Assembly (NCBI RefSeq): GCF_028369105.1
Contig: NZ_JAQNDO010000001.1
Location: forward strand, 9,828,501-9,892,500
Direction of reading: 5' to 3'
DNA: 64,000 bases
Source of the DNA: Polyangium mundeleinium
GTDB taxonomy: Bacteria; Myxococcota_A; Polyangia; Polyangiales; Polyangiaceae
Shown: one piece after another, positions 20,010-35,922 of the stretch
Position numbering within the stretch: the stretch's first letter is position 1
Layout: the number at the start of each line of letters is the position of its first letter
Made by a program: the position numbers and the translations under genes
Notes under the pieces: generated by a model
What the model was told of the DNA's origin: nothing
Seen by the model: only the letters and a program-made list of their open reading frames with translations
Database searches by the model: none

Positions 20010-20615
20010 CTAAGGTTTGTCGCTGAAGCACGCGTCGAGCGATGGCTTGCAGCTCTTTTCGAGGCAGGAGTGGCACGTGTCCTGCGGATCGGCCGTGAGC
20101 AGCTCGATGTTCTGGCAGAACCCGGTGCAGTCGTCGGTGCACACGGAGCACGCGCAGTCGCGCAGCTCCTTGAGGCGCCCCCGGCCAAGCGCGCACTCGT
20201 ACGTCATGCCGTCGCCCTGCGCGGTGGCGAGCTCGAAGCACGTGCGGCACGTCTGGCAGGTGTCCGAGCTCGAGCAGGCGAGCACCGAATTGTTCCACGG
20301 GCAGCACTCGCACCCGGGCTTCTCGCCCTTGCAGCCGGGGATCGCGGCGTAGCACTCGGCGGCGTGCTCGCAGATCGTTCCGCACTGCTTCTTTTCGAAG
20401 GTGTCGAGGAACGCCGTGCGCTCCACCTCCGAAGCGGCCGAGATGCGCGCCTGCGCGCGCGTCGCGCACGACGCGACTTGCTCGAAGCCGGGGCACGTGC
20501 AGAGCGAGCCCGCGGCGTCCTGGTAGCCCTCCAGATCGAGGATGGTCGCGCACCCGCCGGCGAGGCCAAACACGACGAGGATCGCACCGATCCTCGCGCC
20601 GAGGGGTCGCTTCAC
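20010..20615 (-). CDS. Cys-rich lipoprotein, paralogue of the neighbouring gene
   Basis: A 201-residue lipoprotein (lipobox LAGGC) with 26 or so Cys, many as CxxC (CQTCRTC, CSVCTDDC, CHSCLEKSC). The start of the mature protein, ATILDLEGYQDAAGSLC, parallels the next gene downstream. The GTG start overlaps the upstream stop as GTGA (20612-20615) and has a GGGGGG-type ribosome-binding site, so it is translationally coupled to the TPR-like gene. I do not recognise a family; the CxxC density suggests disulfides or metal binding outside the cytoplasm. Confidence 0.7.
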   Translation of the reverse strand: MKRPLGARIGAILVVFGLAGGCATILDLEGYQDAAGSLCTCPGFEQVASCATRAQARISAASEVERTAFLDTFEKKQCGTICEHAAECYAAIPGCKGEKPGCECCPWNNSVLACSSSDTCQTCRTCFELATAQGDGMTYECALGRGRLKELRDCACSVCTDDCTGFCQNIELLTADPQDTCHSCLEKSCKPSLDACFSDKP

Positions 20616-21682
20616 AACGCGCCCCCCACGACGAGGCCGCCGCCGTTCGGCCCGGCCCACGGGGCCACCCACATCGGGCGCGGGACGACGACGCCCGTCG
20701 CGGGGCGCGGCGACGGAGCCGCCGGGGGCGCCGTGATGAGGAGCGTGATGCCGACGGCCGCAGCGACGATGCCGCCGAGGCCGATCCACTGTCCGGCCTC
20801 GGCGAACGTCTGCGCCGAGGAGATCGCGGCGAGCCCGTCGGGCGTGCAGAACTTGTTCACGCAGGCCGACCTGTCGCTCGCGGCGCCACGCTTGGCGAGC
20901 GCCACGCCTTCGAGCGCGCCGGCGGCGATGAGCGCCGCGGCGCCGAAGCCGCCGACGACGAGCCCCGCGACGCGCTGCTTGCTCGACCCCGGCGGCGGAG
21001 GAGGCGGCGGCTCGACGACCTTCACCTTGCGCGGGTTCGCCTTGTCGAGCGCCTCGATGTCGAGCGTGAGCTCGGTGCGGGCGCCTTCCTGGGTGATGCG
21101 CACGCGCTCTTCCTTGAGCTTCATGCCGTCGTCACGCAGGACGAGCAGGTCGTGCTCGGCCGGATCCGCGGGCAGCTCCACGCCGAAGACCGCGGGCGCG
21201 AGCTTCACCTGGTCCCACAGGATGTCCACGCCCGGGACCTCGTTCTGCACGTTGATGACGACCTTCGGCAGCTTCGGGAAGAGCGCGTCGCGGCGGCTCC
21301 GGGCGAAGTCGGCGCGTTTGTCCCCGTCGCGCAGCGCCTTCTCCATGGCCTCGCCCCACGTCGACCACGCCGTCGCGGTGCGGCCGAACTTCTCGTAACA
21401 GTCGGCGAGGTTGAGCAGCGTGCCGAGCGTCGGATCGAGCTTGTAGCTTGCGTCGAACTTGGGGCACGCCTCCGCGAAGTTCTTCTCGCTCATGAGCTTC
21501 TTCGCGGCCTGGAACAGGGCGTCCGCGGCGGCCGGATCGTTCGCCTGCGCGACGGTCGAAACGAGCACAAGCCCGAGGCCGAGGGCTGCGGCCAAGCCCC
21601 CGCGCAGCGCGGCACCGCGCGCTCGTGACGCGCGTGGCGTTGTCCGACCAGGCAGTGGGCCCTGCATGCGAGAGTGTTCCAT
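20612..21682 (-). CDS. Exported TPR-like protein with PEGA-like region and two C-terminal helices
   Basis: About 356 residues. N-terminal signal sequence (ALGLGLVLVSTVAQA), then a TPR-like helical segment (DPAAADALFQAAKKLMSEKNFAEACPKFDASYKLDPTLG and onward, residues of about 45-120), a beta-rich segment (VVINVQNEVPGVDILWD), a Pro-rich linker and two hydrophobic helices (AGLVVGGFGAAALIAAG; IGLGGIVAAAVGITLLIT). This layout is typical of a large myxobacterial family that accompanies Ser/Thr kinase genes. The start is uncertain: ATG at 21682 or 21667, or GTG at 21721, none with a strong ribosome-binding site. It follows the kinase gene by about 96 bp and is coupled to the Cys-rich lipoprotein. 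Confidence 0.75.
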   Translation of the reverse strand: MEHSRMQGPLPGRTTPRASRARGAALRGGLAAALGLGLVLVSTVAQANDPAAADALFQAAKKLMSEKNFAEACPKFDASYKLDPTLGTLLNLADCYEKFGRTATAWSTWGEAMEKALRDGDKRADFARSRRDALFPKLPKVVINVQNEVPGVDILWDQVKLAPAVFGVELPADPAEHDLLVLRDDGMKLKEERVRITQEGARTELTLDIEALDKANPRKVKVVEPPPPPPPGSSKQRVAGLVVGGFGAAALIAAGALEGVALAKRGAASDRSACVNKFCTPDGLAAISSAQTFAEAGQWIGLGGIVAAAVGITLLITAPPAAPSPRPATGVVVPRPMWVAPWAGPNGGGLVVGGAL

Positions 21683-21778
21683 CCGAGAAGACCGCCCCCG
21701 AGGGAGCAGGATCGTTCGCACTTCAGCGTACCCTATACCCCAGCTCCCCGGGGAAGCCGAAGAAACGGTAGGCGCGCC

Positions 21779-23314
21779 TCAGTGCCGCCCCGAGAGCGGA
21801 TCGAACGGCTTGTTGTTGCGCGGACCCACGGTTCCCTTGAACGGGTAGGTCGTCGTCGCGGTAGGGTGGGGAAATGGCGGTCTCGTGGTCGCCGTGGGCG
21901 CAGCGTCCCCCACCCCCGCGTCCGCGATCTGCGTGTGCGCCGACGTGGACGAGGGCGACGGCGTCGGGTTCATGACAGTGTGCTGCGTGTCGTTGATCGG
22001 CACGACCGTGACCAGCAGCGGAGGCGCGGTCGACTTCCCGTCGGGCGAGGCGGGCCGCATGCTCGGGTCGTCCGCGCTCATCATCGGAGGACGCAGGAAC
22101 CAGAGCACCGCGCCTCCAAACGACGCGCCCACGAGGAGCGCGACGGCCGCGGCGCGAAGAACCCTGGTTTTCCGCGACGGCGCGGTGCCGAGCTTCATGC
22201 CCGTGAGCGTGAGCGGCCCCGCGGAGCTCTTCCGCTGCGTCTCCTGCGGCGTGAGCATGGGCGGCGCGGGATCGGTGGGCGGAGGATCGCCGAGCAGGGT
22301 GAGCTGCGAAGCGCTGAGCGTCGAGGCTGCTGCCGTGGACGCGGGCGGGGTGAGGAGCTTCGAGTCGATGATGAAGCGCCCGGTGATCCGATCCGGCCCG
22401 CTTCCCGGGCCCGGGAACGTCTCGATCACGCCGAGCGACTTCGCGAGCGCGGTGACCGCCTCGCCGGCCGAGGCGTAACGTTTCTTCACGTCGCGCGCGC
22501 AGCACACGGCGAACCAGTCGTCGTAGTCGTGGCCGAAGGGCGCGCCGTGCTCGCTCGGCACGGGCATCGGCTCGTACGCGATCTGCGCGATCAAGTGGGT
22601 GATCGTCTCGGCCGTCCAGATGTCGCGGGCCGTGAGGAGGCGGTGCGCGATGAGCCCGAGAGCCCACACATCCGTTTGACCACAAATCTTCGACGACTCG
22701 CCTTTCGCTTGCTCGGGCGACATGAAGAGCGGCGTGCCGAAGATCTGGCCCGTCGTGGTCGCGGCCGCGCGGACGAGCTCGCGCGAGGCCTCGCCCGTGA
22801 GTTTGGCGATGCCGAAGTCGAGGATCTTGATGCAGGGCGTGCCGTCCTCGCGCGTCGTGAGAAACAGGTTCTCGGGCTTGAGATCGCGGTGGACGATGCC
22901 GAGGGCGTGGGCTTTGTCGAGCGCGCGGGCCGCCTGCCGGAGGTAGAGGACCACGTCGGTCGGCGGGATCGGACCCACGCGCTCGATGCGCTGATCGAGG
23001 TCCTCGCCGCGCAGGTACTCCATCACGAGGAAGGGCGCGCCGTTCAGGTTCGCCGCGATGTCCGCGTCGGTCACGCGAACCACGTGATCGCTGTTGATCC
23101 GCGCCGGCGTACGCGCCTCGCGGCGGAAGCGCTCGAGCGCCACGGCGTCCGAGATCACGGCCGAGTGCAGGATCTTGAGGGCGAGCTGTTCGTCCGTGTG
23201 GACGTGCTCAACGAGAAACACCGAGCCCATGCCGCCGCGCCCGAGCTGGCGCACGACGCGGTACCGATCGGCGATCACGGTGCCGGGCTTGATGTTCTCG
23301 GCGGGGTTACTCAC
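21779..23314 (-). CDS. Hanks-type Ser/Thr protein kinase with C-terminal membrane helix
   Basis: A 511-residue kinase: Gly-loop GRGGMGSV (25-32), Lys47, HRD at 142-144, DFG at 166-168, [11 protein letters not shown] activation segment. After the domain comes a Pro/Ser/Thr-rich juxtamembrane region, one helix ([23 protein letters not shown]) and a short Ser/Pro-rich extracytoplasmic tail without a recognisable sensor. The GTG at 23314 has GGAGGA 12 bases upstream. It heads the kinase, TPR-like and Cys-rich lipoprotein gene set, which suggests that these products belong to one envelope signalling unit. Confidence 0.9.
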   Translation of the reverse strand: MSNPAENIKPGTVIADRYRVVRQLGRGGMGSVFLVEHVHTDEQLALKILHSAVISDAVALERFRREARTPARINSDHVVRVTDADIAANLNGAPFLVMEYLRGEDLDQRIERVGPIPPTDVVLYLRQAARALDKAHALGIVHRDLKPENLFLTTREDGTPCIKILDFGIAKLTGEASRELVRAAATTTGQIFGTPLFMSPEQAKGESSKICGQTDVWALGLIAHRLLTARDIWTAETITHLIAQIAYEPMPVPSEHGAPFGHDYDDWFAVCCARDVKKRYASAGEAVTALAKSLGVIETFPGPGSGPDRITGRFIIDSKLLTPPASTAAASTLSASQLTLLGDPPPTDPAPPMLTPQETQRKSSAGPLTLTGMKLGTAPSRKTRVLRAAAVALLVGASFGGAVLWFLRPPMMSADDPSMRPASPDGKSTAPPLLVTVVPINDTQHTVMNPTPSPSSTSAHTQIADAGVGDAAPTATTRPPFPHPTATTTYPFKGTVGPRNNKPFDPLSGRH

Positions 23315-23443
23315 TTGGGCCTTGGTTCCTCCGCTCCCTGCCTCCTCTGAAATTACACGGATCGAAGGGCCACCGCTACCGCGCGGTGCGTGCCCTGCGG
23401 AGGAGCCTCCGTCCCGGGCTTAGGACACCCGAAAAAGCAGCGA

Positions 23444-25975
23444 TCACTTGCACTTGGACGTCGCTTCGAGGGCCGCCCGCGCGAGCTCCCGCACGTTGCG
23501 CGGGACCTTCGGATCGAGGAGCGGCGCGAGCCTGGCGCGGAGATCCTGCGGTTTTATGTCCCCGAGCGCCGCGATCGCCGCCGCGCCGAGGGTGCGCTCC
23601 CTTTCGCTCATGGCGAACGGCGTGCTCCGCGCGAGCTTCGTCCACGTGTCCACCTCGGAACGATCACACATCGCCGCGAGCGCCAGCATCGCCCGCGCGC
23701 GCACGTCGACAAACTCCTCGTCGTTCGCGGCAAGCTCACGGATCGGGCCGAGGTAAGCCATCGCCTGATGTGCGCCGAGGCCATCGAGCGCGCGGCCACG
23801 GACCTCCGGCGAGGCGTCACGGAGCGCCGCCGCGAGCGCCGCGTCCCCGGCCTTCGTGCTCGGCATTTCGCCAAGACTGCGTGCCGCGTTCGTCCGTACG
23901 AACGTGAACGGATCCTGCGCGAGGCGCTTGCCGAGCGTGGTCACGAGCGCCGCGGGCGGAGCCTCGTCCGATCGTCCACGCGCGCCGAGCGAAAGGACCG
24001 CGGCGTCGCGCACGCGCACCTCCGGATCCTCGGACGCTTCGAGCAGCAAAGGCAAGAGCTGCGGCGCGCGGAACGCGACCTCGGCGGCGCGCGTGCGCAC
24101 GTGCCGATCGGGATCCTTGCGCAGCGCCGCCACGAGGAACCCCTCGGCGCCCTTGTCCCCGGCGCGCGCGAGATCGGCCGCGGGGCCGAGCAGCAGGTAA
24201 CGCGTGCGGAACGACGCACCATCCGTCGCCAGCGAAGCAAACACTTCCCGCGCGCCCGGCACGAGGCCGATGCGCGCCCCGAGCGCGCGAAGCAGATCGA
24301 TCCGCACGACCTCGCTACGCCCCGCGAACCGCTCCTTTTCGAGCTCCACGCCGAGCGCCGCGAGCGCCCGCTCACTCTTGGCCGCGTGCGCGAGCGAGCC
24401 GCGAAATTCGCGGCGAAGCGCGTCATCCGGAGTGGCGAGCGCATCCACGAGGAGAGGGATCGCCTCGGCCGGCGCGATGAGCGAGAGCTCGGACGCGGCC
24501 TCGATCCGGACCTTGCCTTCGCCCTTCTCCACGAGCTCCGCGAGCGATGCGGCCGACGCGCGCCCGCAGCGGCGCAGGCGATCGCGCGCGTGCACGAGCG
24601 CCTGCTCCTCGGGGGCGTGCTTCGGGCGCTTCTTTTCGAGCTCGGCTTGCATCACGCGTGTCCAGAACGGCGCCTGGTCGGCGCACGGGGCCGCGTCGAT
24701 CACGCCCTCGGCGAGCTGCTTGCCGGCGTCGTCGAGCTTGTCGTAGCCCTGGATCGTCGCCTTCACCGCGGCGTTGCCGCCCCGCGCAAGCAACGCCGCC
24801 GCGCCCTTCGACCGCTCGCTCCCGCCCGCGAGCGCGCCCACGAGCGCCTCGGGTGAGCTCTCGTCGAACGCGGTGCGCGCCGTGATCTCGGCAATCGTCA
24901 CGCGCGCGTCCGCCGCGCTCGCCGGCGCGTACGCCGCGTCGAGCACGAGCGACAAGCACGTGGCCGTGATCGGCTCGGGAAGCTTCACCTCGTACCGCAC
25001 GCCCGCCTTCTTGAACGCGTCCTCCGGGAAGCTCACCTCGTAGAGTTTTTCCGGCGTGGCGAGGTAAATCGTCTTCGGCGCGGCGCCTCCGGGCACCTCG
25101 GCCTTGGGCGGGCGCACGACGATGTCGAGCGACGTGATCGGCACCTCGCTCGCCGACGAGAACGTCACGAACTCCCCTCGCCCCGGCCCTGTTTTCGCCT
25201 CGGACCACGTCGTCTCCAGATCCCCGTCCGTGAGCGTCGCGAACGATTTTCCCACGGCGCTCGACGCCGTGCGCGCCACGAGGAGCGGCACGAGCGGCCG
25301 TGGTTTGTCCCCGGACGCGGAGGTCGCCGCGAGCTTCACCGCCTCGGCGCGCTCCTTGCCGGAGAGGTTCTGCACGCTCGCGCCGCGCTTCAGCGTCATC
25401 GTCTGCGGATCGACCTCACGCGCCGAGACGAGCGCGGGCCGGCCGCACACCGTGACGTCATCGCGCTCTTCGCCCACCACGATCCGGACGCCTTTCTCCA
25501 GCGGCTCCTCGACGAGCACGGACACACGCTCCTCGCCGTGCTCGCCCTTCGCGAGGCCCGTGAAGCCGGTCCACAACGTGATCGGCGCGTCGCCTGTGCC
25601 GGCAAGCGGCGCGGCGAGCAGCGCCACGAAGCTCGCGCCGCCGGAGCCTCCGCCGGCGACGACACGCACGATCTGCCGCCCGCCCGCGAGCGTCCTCGTT
25701 TCGACCTTCGCGCCCTTCGCGATGAGATCGAGGGCCCCGCCGGGAAGCTCGATCGTCGCGCCCGACGCCGCGTCGCAGTCGGCCTCTTTCGCGCAAACGC
25801 GCGCGACGATGCCCGCCTTCGACGCGCGCACGGCGAGCGCTTGCTGACCGGCCACAGCCGGGGCGACGATCGAATCCTTGGAGGTGCTCGGTTCGGGCGC
25901 AGCTTCGGACGTCGCGAGGACGAGCGTGCCTGTGGCGAGCGTGACGAGGGCGGGGAGCGCTGTGCGGAGCCGCAT
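23444..25975 (-). CDS. Exported HEAT-repeat protein
   Basis: An 843-residue protein with a signal peptide (ALVTLATGTLVLATSEA). The first half contains beta-rich segments and a discoidin-like stretch (SFATLTDGDLETTWSEAKTGPGRGEFVTF ... ITSLDIVVRP). The second half, about residues 400-840, is a solenoid of HEAT-like repeats (EVRVRDAAVLSLGARG, DRHVRTRAAEVAFRA, FVRTNAARSLGEMP, EVRGRALDGLGAH). Such proteins usually serve as binding scaffolds; no catalytic motif is visible. The ATG at 25975 has AAGGA at good spacing. The gene follows the next exported protein gene by 45 bp, so the two are probably cotranscribed. Confidence 0.75.
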   Translation of the reverse strand: MRLRTALPALVTLATGTLVLATSEAAPEPSTSKDSIVAPAVAGQQALAVRASKAGIVARVCAKEADCDAASGATIELPGGALDLIAKGAKVETRTLAGGRQIVRVVAGGGSGGASFVALLAAPLAGTGDAPITLWTGFTGLAKGEHGEERVSVLVEEPLEKGVRIVVGEERDDVTVCGRPALVSAREVDPQTMTLKRGASVQNLSGKERAEAVKLAATSASGDKPRPLVPLLVARTASSAVGKSFATLTDGDLETTWSEAKTGPGRGEFVTFSSASEVPITSLDIVVRPPKAEVPGGAAPKTIYLATPEKLYEVSFPEDAFKKAGVRYEVKLPEPITATCLSLVLDAAYAPASAADARVTIAEITARTAFDESSPEALVGALAGGSERSKGAAALLARGGNAAVKATIQGYDKLDDAGKQLAEGVIDAAPCADQAPFWTRVMQAELEKKRPKHAPEEQALVHARDRLRRCGRASAASLAELVEKGEGKVRIEAASELSLIAPAEAIPLLVDALATPDDALRREFRGSLAHAAKSERALAALGVELEKERFAGRSEVVRIDLLRALGARIGLVPGAREVFASLATDGASFRTRYLLLGPAADLARAGDKGAEGFLVAALRKDPDRHVRTRAAEVAFRAPQLLPLLLEASEDPEVRVRDAAVLSLGARGRSDEAPPAALVTTLGKRLAQDPFTFVRTNAARSLGEMPSTKAGDAALAAALRDASPEVRGRALDGLGAHQAMAYLGPIRELAANDEEFVDVRARAMLALAAMCDRSEVDTWTKLARSTPFAMSERERTLGAAAIAALGDIKPQDLRARLAPLLDPKVPRNVRELARAALEATSKCK

Positions 25976-26020
25976 GCCCGCATCCTTGCCGCGGTGGGGC
26001 CAGCGCTGCAACGGCCGTGG

Positions 26021-27064
26021 TTATTTCGGGACTTCGCTCGACGGGATCCAGAAGCCGCCGTCGTCGGGCGGGACAATCCCGAGGTGCTTCGGCAGGATGT
26101 TCGTCCAGCCTGCGACGGTCTCGAGCACGTAGATATCGGTATCCGCCTCGATCACGCCGATCGGCTTCGCCTTGTCGTCGCGCTTGGCGCGGATCGGGAT
26201 CTCCTTGGCGGCGCGCACGAGGGGCGGGGGCTTGTCGAACGTGAGCTGCGCGCCGGCGATCTGCGTCGTGGGCGGGATGTACTGATCCTGCATCTCGCCC
26301 TTCTTCAGCGGGTCGAGGTCACGCAGGCGCGCCCACGCGTCGATGGTCAGATCGCTGCGCGACATCACGTGCACGAAGCCAAGCTTCATCTCCGTGCTCC
26401 AGAAGAGCTGCCCGGCGCCCTCCATCATGTCGAGCGAGAGAACGATGTCGCCGTTCGGCTTGTCGAAGAGCTCGATCTTCTGCTTCTTCGTCATGTACCC
26501 GCGGCCATTGCCGGGGACCTCGAACGGCTGCACGGTGCCCTTCGCGAGCGCGAACGCGTCGCAAGACGCCGTCGCTCGCACGGTCTGGTTCAGCGTGCCG
26601 CCGATCGGGATCTCCACGGTGAGCGAGTTGTGGCTGGCCTTGACGAGCTTCACCTTCTGCGCGCTCGCGATCCAGACGTGCCCGCCGTAGACGGAGATGT
26701 CGCGCGTCGTGAAGAGCGAGATGTCCGCGGGCGCGACGTACCCTTCGAGCCGCATCGCGCCGCTGCCTGCGGAGGTCGCGAGCCGCGCTCGACCGGCCGC
26801 GGGGTCGAACGGGATCTCGCTGAGCGTCATCGGGATGTACGCGCCGGTCAGGGTGGCGATGAGGTTGCCGCCGCTCGACGCGTCGAAGAGCTTGGTGTTC
26901 TTGGAGGGAGGGTAGGTGCCTTTGATCGAGCAGGTGGGCGCTGTGACCGTGGGCTCCGCCGCGGCCGATGCCTCGTCCGCGTGGGCCACGGGCGCGCCGC
27001 CGGCCCCGGCGAACAGCCAGAGACCGACGAGAGCCCCACCCCATGCTAAGAATCCACGCTTCAT
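26021..27064 (-). CDS. Exported protein of unknown function with SH3-like C-terminus
   Basis: A 347-residue protein with a clear signal peptide (GLWLFAGAGGAPVAHA) and GGGGAGA-type ribosome-binding site (GGGGAGA before ATG 27064). The body is beta-rich with three similar segments containing DASSGG..., LFDKPNGD... and IRAKRDDKAKPIGVIEAD, each looking like an SH3-type barrel (the last followed by IYVLETVAGWTNI). No enzyme motif seen. It is the first gene of a two-gene minus-strand unit with the HEAT protein and is divergent from the DHH-like gene, whose start is about 75 bp away. Confidence 0.65.
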   Translation of the reverse strand: MKRGFLAWGGALVGLWLFAGAGGAPVAHADEASAAAEPTVTAPTCSIKGTYPPSKNTKLFDASSGGNLIATLTGAYIPMTLSEIPFDPAAGRARLATSAGSGAMRLEGYVAPADISLFTTRDISVYGGHVWIASAQKVKLVKASHNSLTVEIPIGGTLNQTVRATASCDAFALAKGTVQPFEVPGNGRGYMTKKQKIELFDKPNGDIVLSLDMMEGAGQLFWSTEMKLGFVHVMSRSDLTIDAWARLRDLDPLKKGEMQDQYIPPTTQIAGAQLTFDKPPPLVRAAKEIPIRAKRDDKAKPIGVIEADTDIYVLETVAGWTNILPKHLGIVPPDDGGFWIPSSEVPK

Positions 27065-27138
27065 GTCCGTCTCCCCAGTGCGAGTTTCATCCGAGTCGGA
27101 TGCAGGGAAATGACACGAAGGACGCAACCGAGCGAAGG

Positions 27139-28043
27139 ATGATGCAACCCGTCGAGCTTTCGTTTGCTTCCCCACGGAAGCTGCCCAAACCCAAGGATCT
27201 CTGCGGAAATGTGGTGGTCCTGGACATCGCCTTCGCCTCGGAGGCGGGGGGCAAGAGCTTCGAGACGGTGACGTTGCCTTTCATCGAAGCGCTCGGATCG
27301 CGGCTCCGCGCGTGGGTCGATCACCACGACAGCCTGCATCACGCGCGGTACGCCGAGGACGCTCGATTCGTGCTTTCCACGAAGGCGGAGCACGGCGCCT
27401 GCCCGGAGATGATCACGCCCGCGATCGTGGCGCGCGCCGGGCGCATCGACACGCTCGTCTGCCACGTGGATTTCGACGGCCTGGCGAGCGGGGCCAAGTG
27501 GCTGCGTGGCGGCGAGGAGCCGTATCCGGGCTGCGACGCGGACGCGCGGGCGATCGACACGCGCATCGGCACGCCAGGCCCGATCGCGCAGCGCATCGAT
27601 CGGGCGCTCCGTGCGCGGCCGCGGGATCATGCGCTCTTCGGGCTCATCGTGCGGCACCTCGCGACGGGCCTCACGGACGCGTCACTCTGGCAGCCGATCG
27701 ACGCCGCCGGCGCAGAGCTCGCGCCACTCGAAGCCGAGTCGCGCAGGCTCGCGAAGTCGTTCGCGCGCGTCGAGCCCGGGATCGTGATCGTCGACGCGAC
27801 GACACGGAGAGGCCCGTACGACAAGACGTTGCTCCTCCTCGTCGGTCAGGAGCGGGCGACCGTGTCGGCCGTGATCGACGGGGACAATGTGACGTTCGCA
27901 GCCGCGTTCGACAGCGGGATCAACTTCCTGGAGAAGTTCGGGATCTCCGGCGGCATGCCGACGGTCGTGTCGATCCACCGATCAAAGCTCACCTCGGCAC
28001 TCGAAGCGCTCGGCGTGAAGCCGACGGAAGCGTCGCGCTTCGC

Positions 28044-28047
<4 letters not shown>
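27139..28047 (+). CDS. DHH-phosphoesterase-like protein with unusual motif order
   Basis: A 302-residue cytoplasmic protein if started at ATG 27139 (alternatives 27100 and 27142). It shows D29 at the end of a beta strand (VVVLDIAFA), DHHD at 61-64 and H-V-D-F-D-G-L-A-S-G at 109-118, all familiar metal-binding motifs of DHH/NrnA-type phosphoesterases. In that family the HxDxDG motif normally comes first and DHH later, so the order here looks permuted. A C-terminal Gly-rich segment near GISGGMPTVVSIHR could bind substrate. Function is not assigned. It ends by overlapping the convergent ROK kinase gene by four bases. Confidence 0.6.
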
Positions 28048-34148
<6,101 letters not shown>

Positions 34149-34177
34149 TCACGTTCCAACACGAAACGGCTGGGGGC

Positions 34178-35782
34178 ATGTTCGAAGACGTCGACGTCGC
34201 GATCGTGGGTGCGGGTCCCGTGGGCACGCTGATGGCCAACCTGCTCGGCAGGCACGGGCTCCGCGTGGTCGTGCTCGAACGCGAGAGCACGCCCCACGGC
34301 ACCCCACGCGCCTTCTCCTGCGACGACGAGGCCATGCGCGTCTATCAGCAGGCCGGGCTCGACCACGAGCTCTCCGCGACCACCTACGCCTGCCCGGAGG
34401 CCGCGTTCACCGATGCAAGCGGACGTGCCTTCGCGAAGCTCGTCTTCCGCGGGCTCGATTTCGGCCATGGGTTTCCCGCGCTGAACTTCTTTCACCAGCC
34501 CACGCTGGAGGCCATCCTGCGGCGCGGGCTCGCTCGATTCGAAGGCGTGTCGTTGCGGCTCGGGCACGAGGTCCTCGCGATGGACGAGGATGCGGAGCGA
34601 GCGCGGCTGACGATGCGGGATCCGAACGGAGAAACGCGTGACCTGCGCGCGCGTTACGTGCTCGGGTGCGACGGGCGCAAGAGCACGATCCGCAAGCTCG
34701 CGGGCATCGCCTACGAGGGCCGCCGGTACGAGGAGCCGTGGATCGCCATCTCCGGCGTGATGGACGAAATCCCCGAGACGATGCCGCTCGCGCGTTTCGT
34801 CTGTGATCCGGCGCGGCCCGGCTTCGTGGCGCGCGGGACCGAGAACCAGTGCCGCATGGAATTCATGATGCAGCCGGGCGAAACGCGCGAATCGATCGAG
34901 AAGCCCACGTCGATCGCGCGGCTGATCGCGCCGTACGTGGATCCCGACAAAATCCGCATTCAGCGAGCGAGCGTGTACACGTTCGAGGCGAAGACGGCCA
35001 CGCAATGGCGCAAGGGCCGTTTTTTTCTGCTGGGCGACGCGGCGCACACGATGCCGCCGTTCATGGGGCAAGGGCTCGTGTCGGGGCTCCGGGACGCGGC
35101 GAACCTCGCGTGGAAACTCGCGCTTTGCATCACGGGGCGCGCGAGCGAGCGGTTGCTCGATACGTACGAACGGGAGCGACGGCCGCACCTGCTCGCGATG
35201 ACGGAGATCAGCATCCGGCTCGGGCATGTCTTTCTCGTGCGCGACGCGCGCGCGGCGGCGGTGCGCGACGTGGTCTTTCGCGGGCTCGATCGGGTGAGCC
35301 GTGTACGCAAGTTCATTCGGGACATGGAGTTCAAGCCGAAGCCGACGTGCGACGAGGGAATGATGCGGGGCGGGCGGCGTCGGCGCGGGCGCTTCGACGG
35401 GGCGCCAGGCGTGGTCCCGCGGTATCCGGAAGGTACGTATTTCCCGCAGCCGTTCGTGCGTGACGCCTCGGGCGCGCGCATGCGGCTCGACGATACATTC
35501 GGGGCGGGATTTGCCGTGCTCGGCTTCGGGCTCGATCCACGCGAGAGGATCCAGGACGAACCGTTCTGGAAAGGGCTCGGCACGCAATTTTTCCGGGTCC
35601 TCCCGGCGGGGAGCGGAGCGCGGGAAGGCGCGCTCGTCGACGAGGACGGCGCGCTCGAACGGTGGTTTGTCCGGTATGGCGCGGCGCTCGTGATCGTGCG
35701 GCCGGATCGTTATGTCTTCGGAGGCTTTTCCCGCACGGAGGCGGCGCAGGCGGAGGGCGCGTTACGCCGAGCCCTCGGCTAA
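34178..35782 (+). CDS. FAD-dependent aromatic hydroxylase (MhpA/PheA-like)
   Basis: A 534-residue flavoprotein monooxygenase: N-terminal dinucleotide motif VAIVGAGPVGTLMANLLGRHG, central YVLGCDGRKSTIRK (DG motif) and FFLLGDAAHTMPPFMGQGLVSGLRDAANLAWKL (GD motif). Best general match is 3-(3-hydroxyphenyl)propionate hydroxylase, but polyketide hydroxylases share this architecture, including a C-terminal thioredoxin-like region, so the substrate is not fixed. The ATG at 34178 starts just before the dinucleotide motif with GGGGG in front. It follows the aminotransferase by 29 bp and ends at a strong hairpin. Confidence 0.85.
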   Translation: MFEDVDVAIVGAGPVGTLMANLLGRHGLRVVVLERESTPHGTPRAFSCDDEAMRVYQQAGLDHELSATTYACPEAAFTDASGRAFAKLVFRGLDFGHGFPALNFFHQPTLEAILRRGLARFEGVSLRLGHEVLAMDEDAERARLTMRDPNGETRDLRARYVLGCDGRKSTIRKLAGIAYEGRRYEEPWIAISGVMDEIPETMPLARFVCDPARPGFVARGTENQCRMEFMMQPGETRESIEKPTSIARLIAPYVDPDKIRIQRASVYTFEAKTATQWRKGRFFLLGDAAHTMPPFMGQGLVSGLRDAANLAWKLALCITGRASERLLDTYERERRPHLLAMTEISIRLGHVFLVRDARAAAVRDVVFRGLDRVSRVRKFIRDMEFKPKPTCDEGMMRGGRRRRGRFDGAPGVVPRYPEGTYFPQPFVRDASGARMRLDDTFGAGFAVLGFGLDPRERIQDEPFWKGLGTQFFRVLPAGSGAREGALVDEDGALERWFVRYGAALVIVRPDRYVFGGFSRTEAAQAEGALRRALG

Positions 35783-35866
35783 CGCGCTCGACGAGCCCCA
35801 GCGGCGCGTGATCGTAAGCATCGGCTGCGCGTTCGGCCGCATGAAATCGTCGGGAGACAACGTAGA

Positions 35867-35899
35867 AAGCCCCCTCCTCCGATCCGGAAGAGGGGGCTT
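35867..35899. terminator. Bidirectional terminator between the FAD hydroxylase and icd
   Basis: AAGCCCCCTC (35867-35876) pairs perfectly with GAGGGGGCTT (35890-35899) around a 13-base loop. It lies between two convergent genes, with AAA/TT-rich ends on both sides, fitting a factor-independent terminator for both. Confidence 0.85.
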
Positions 35900-35922
35900 C
35901 CACACGTCACGTAGAAAAGCGC

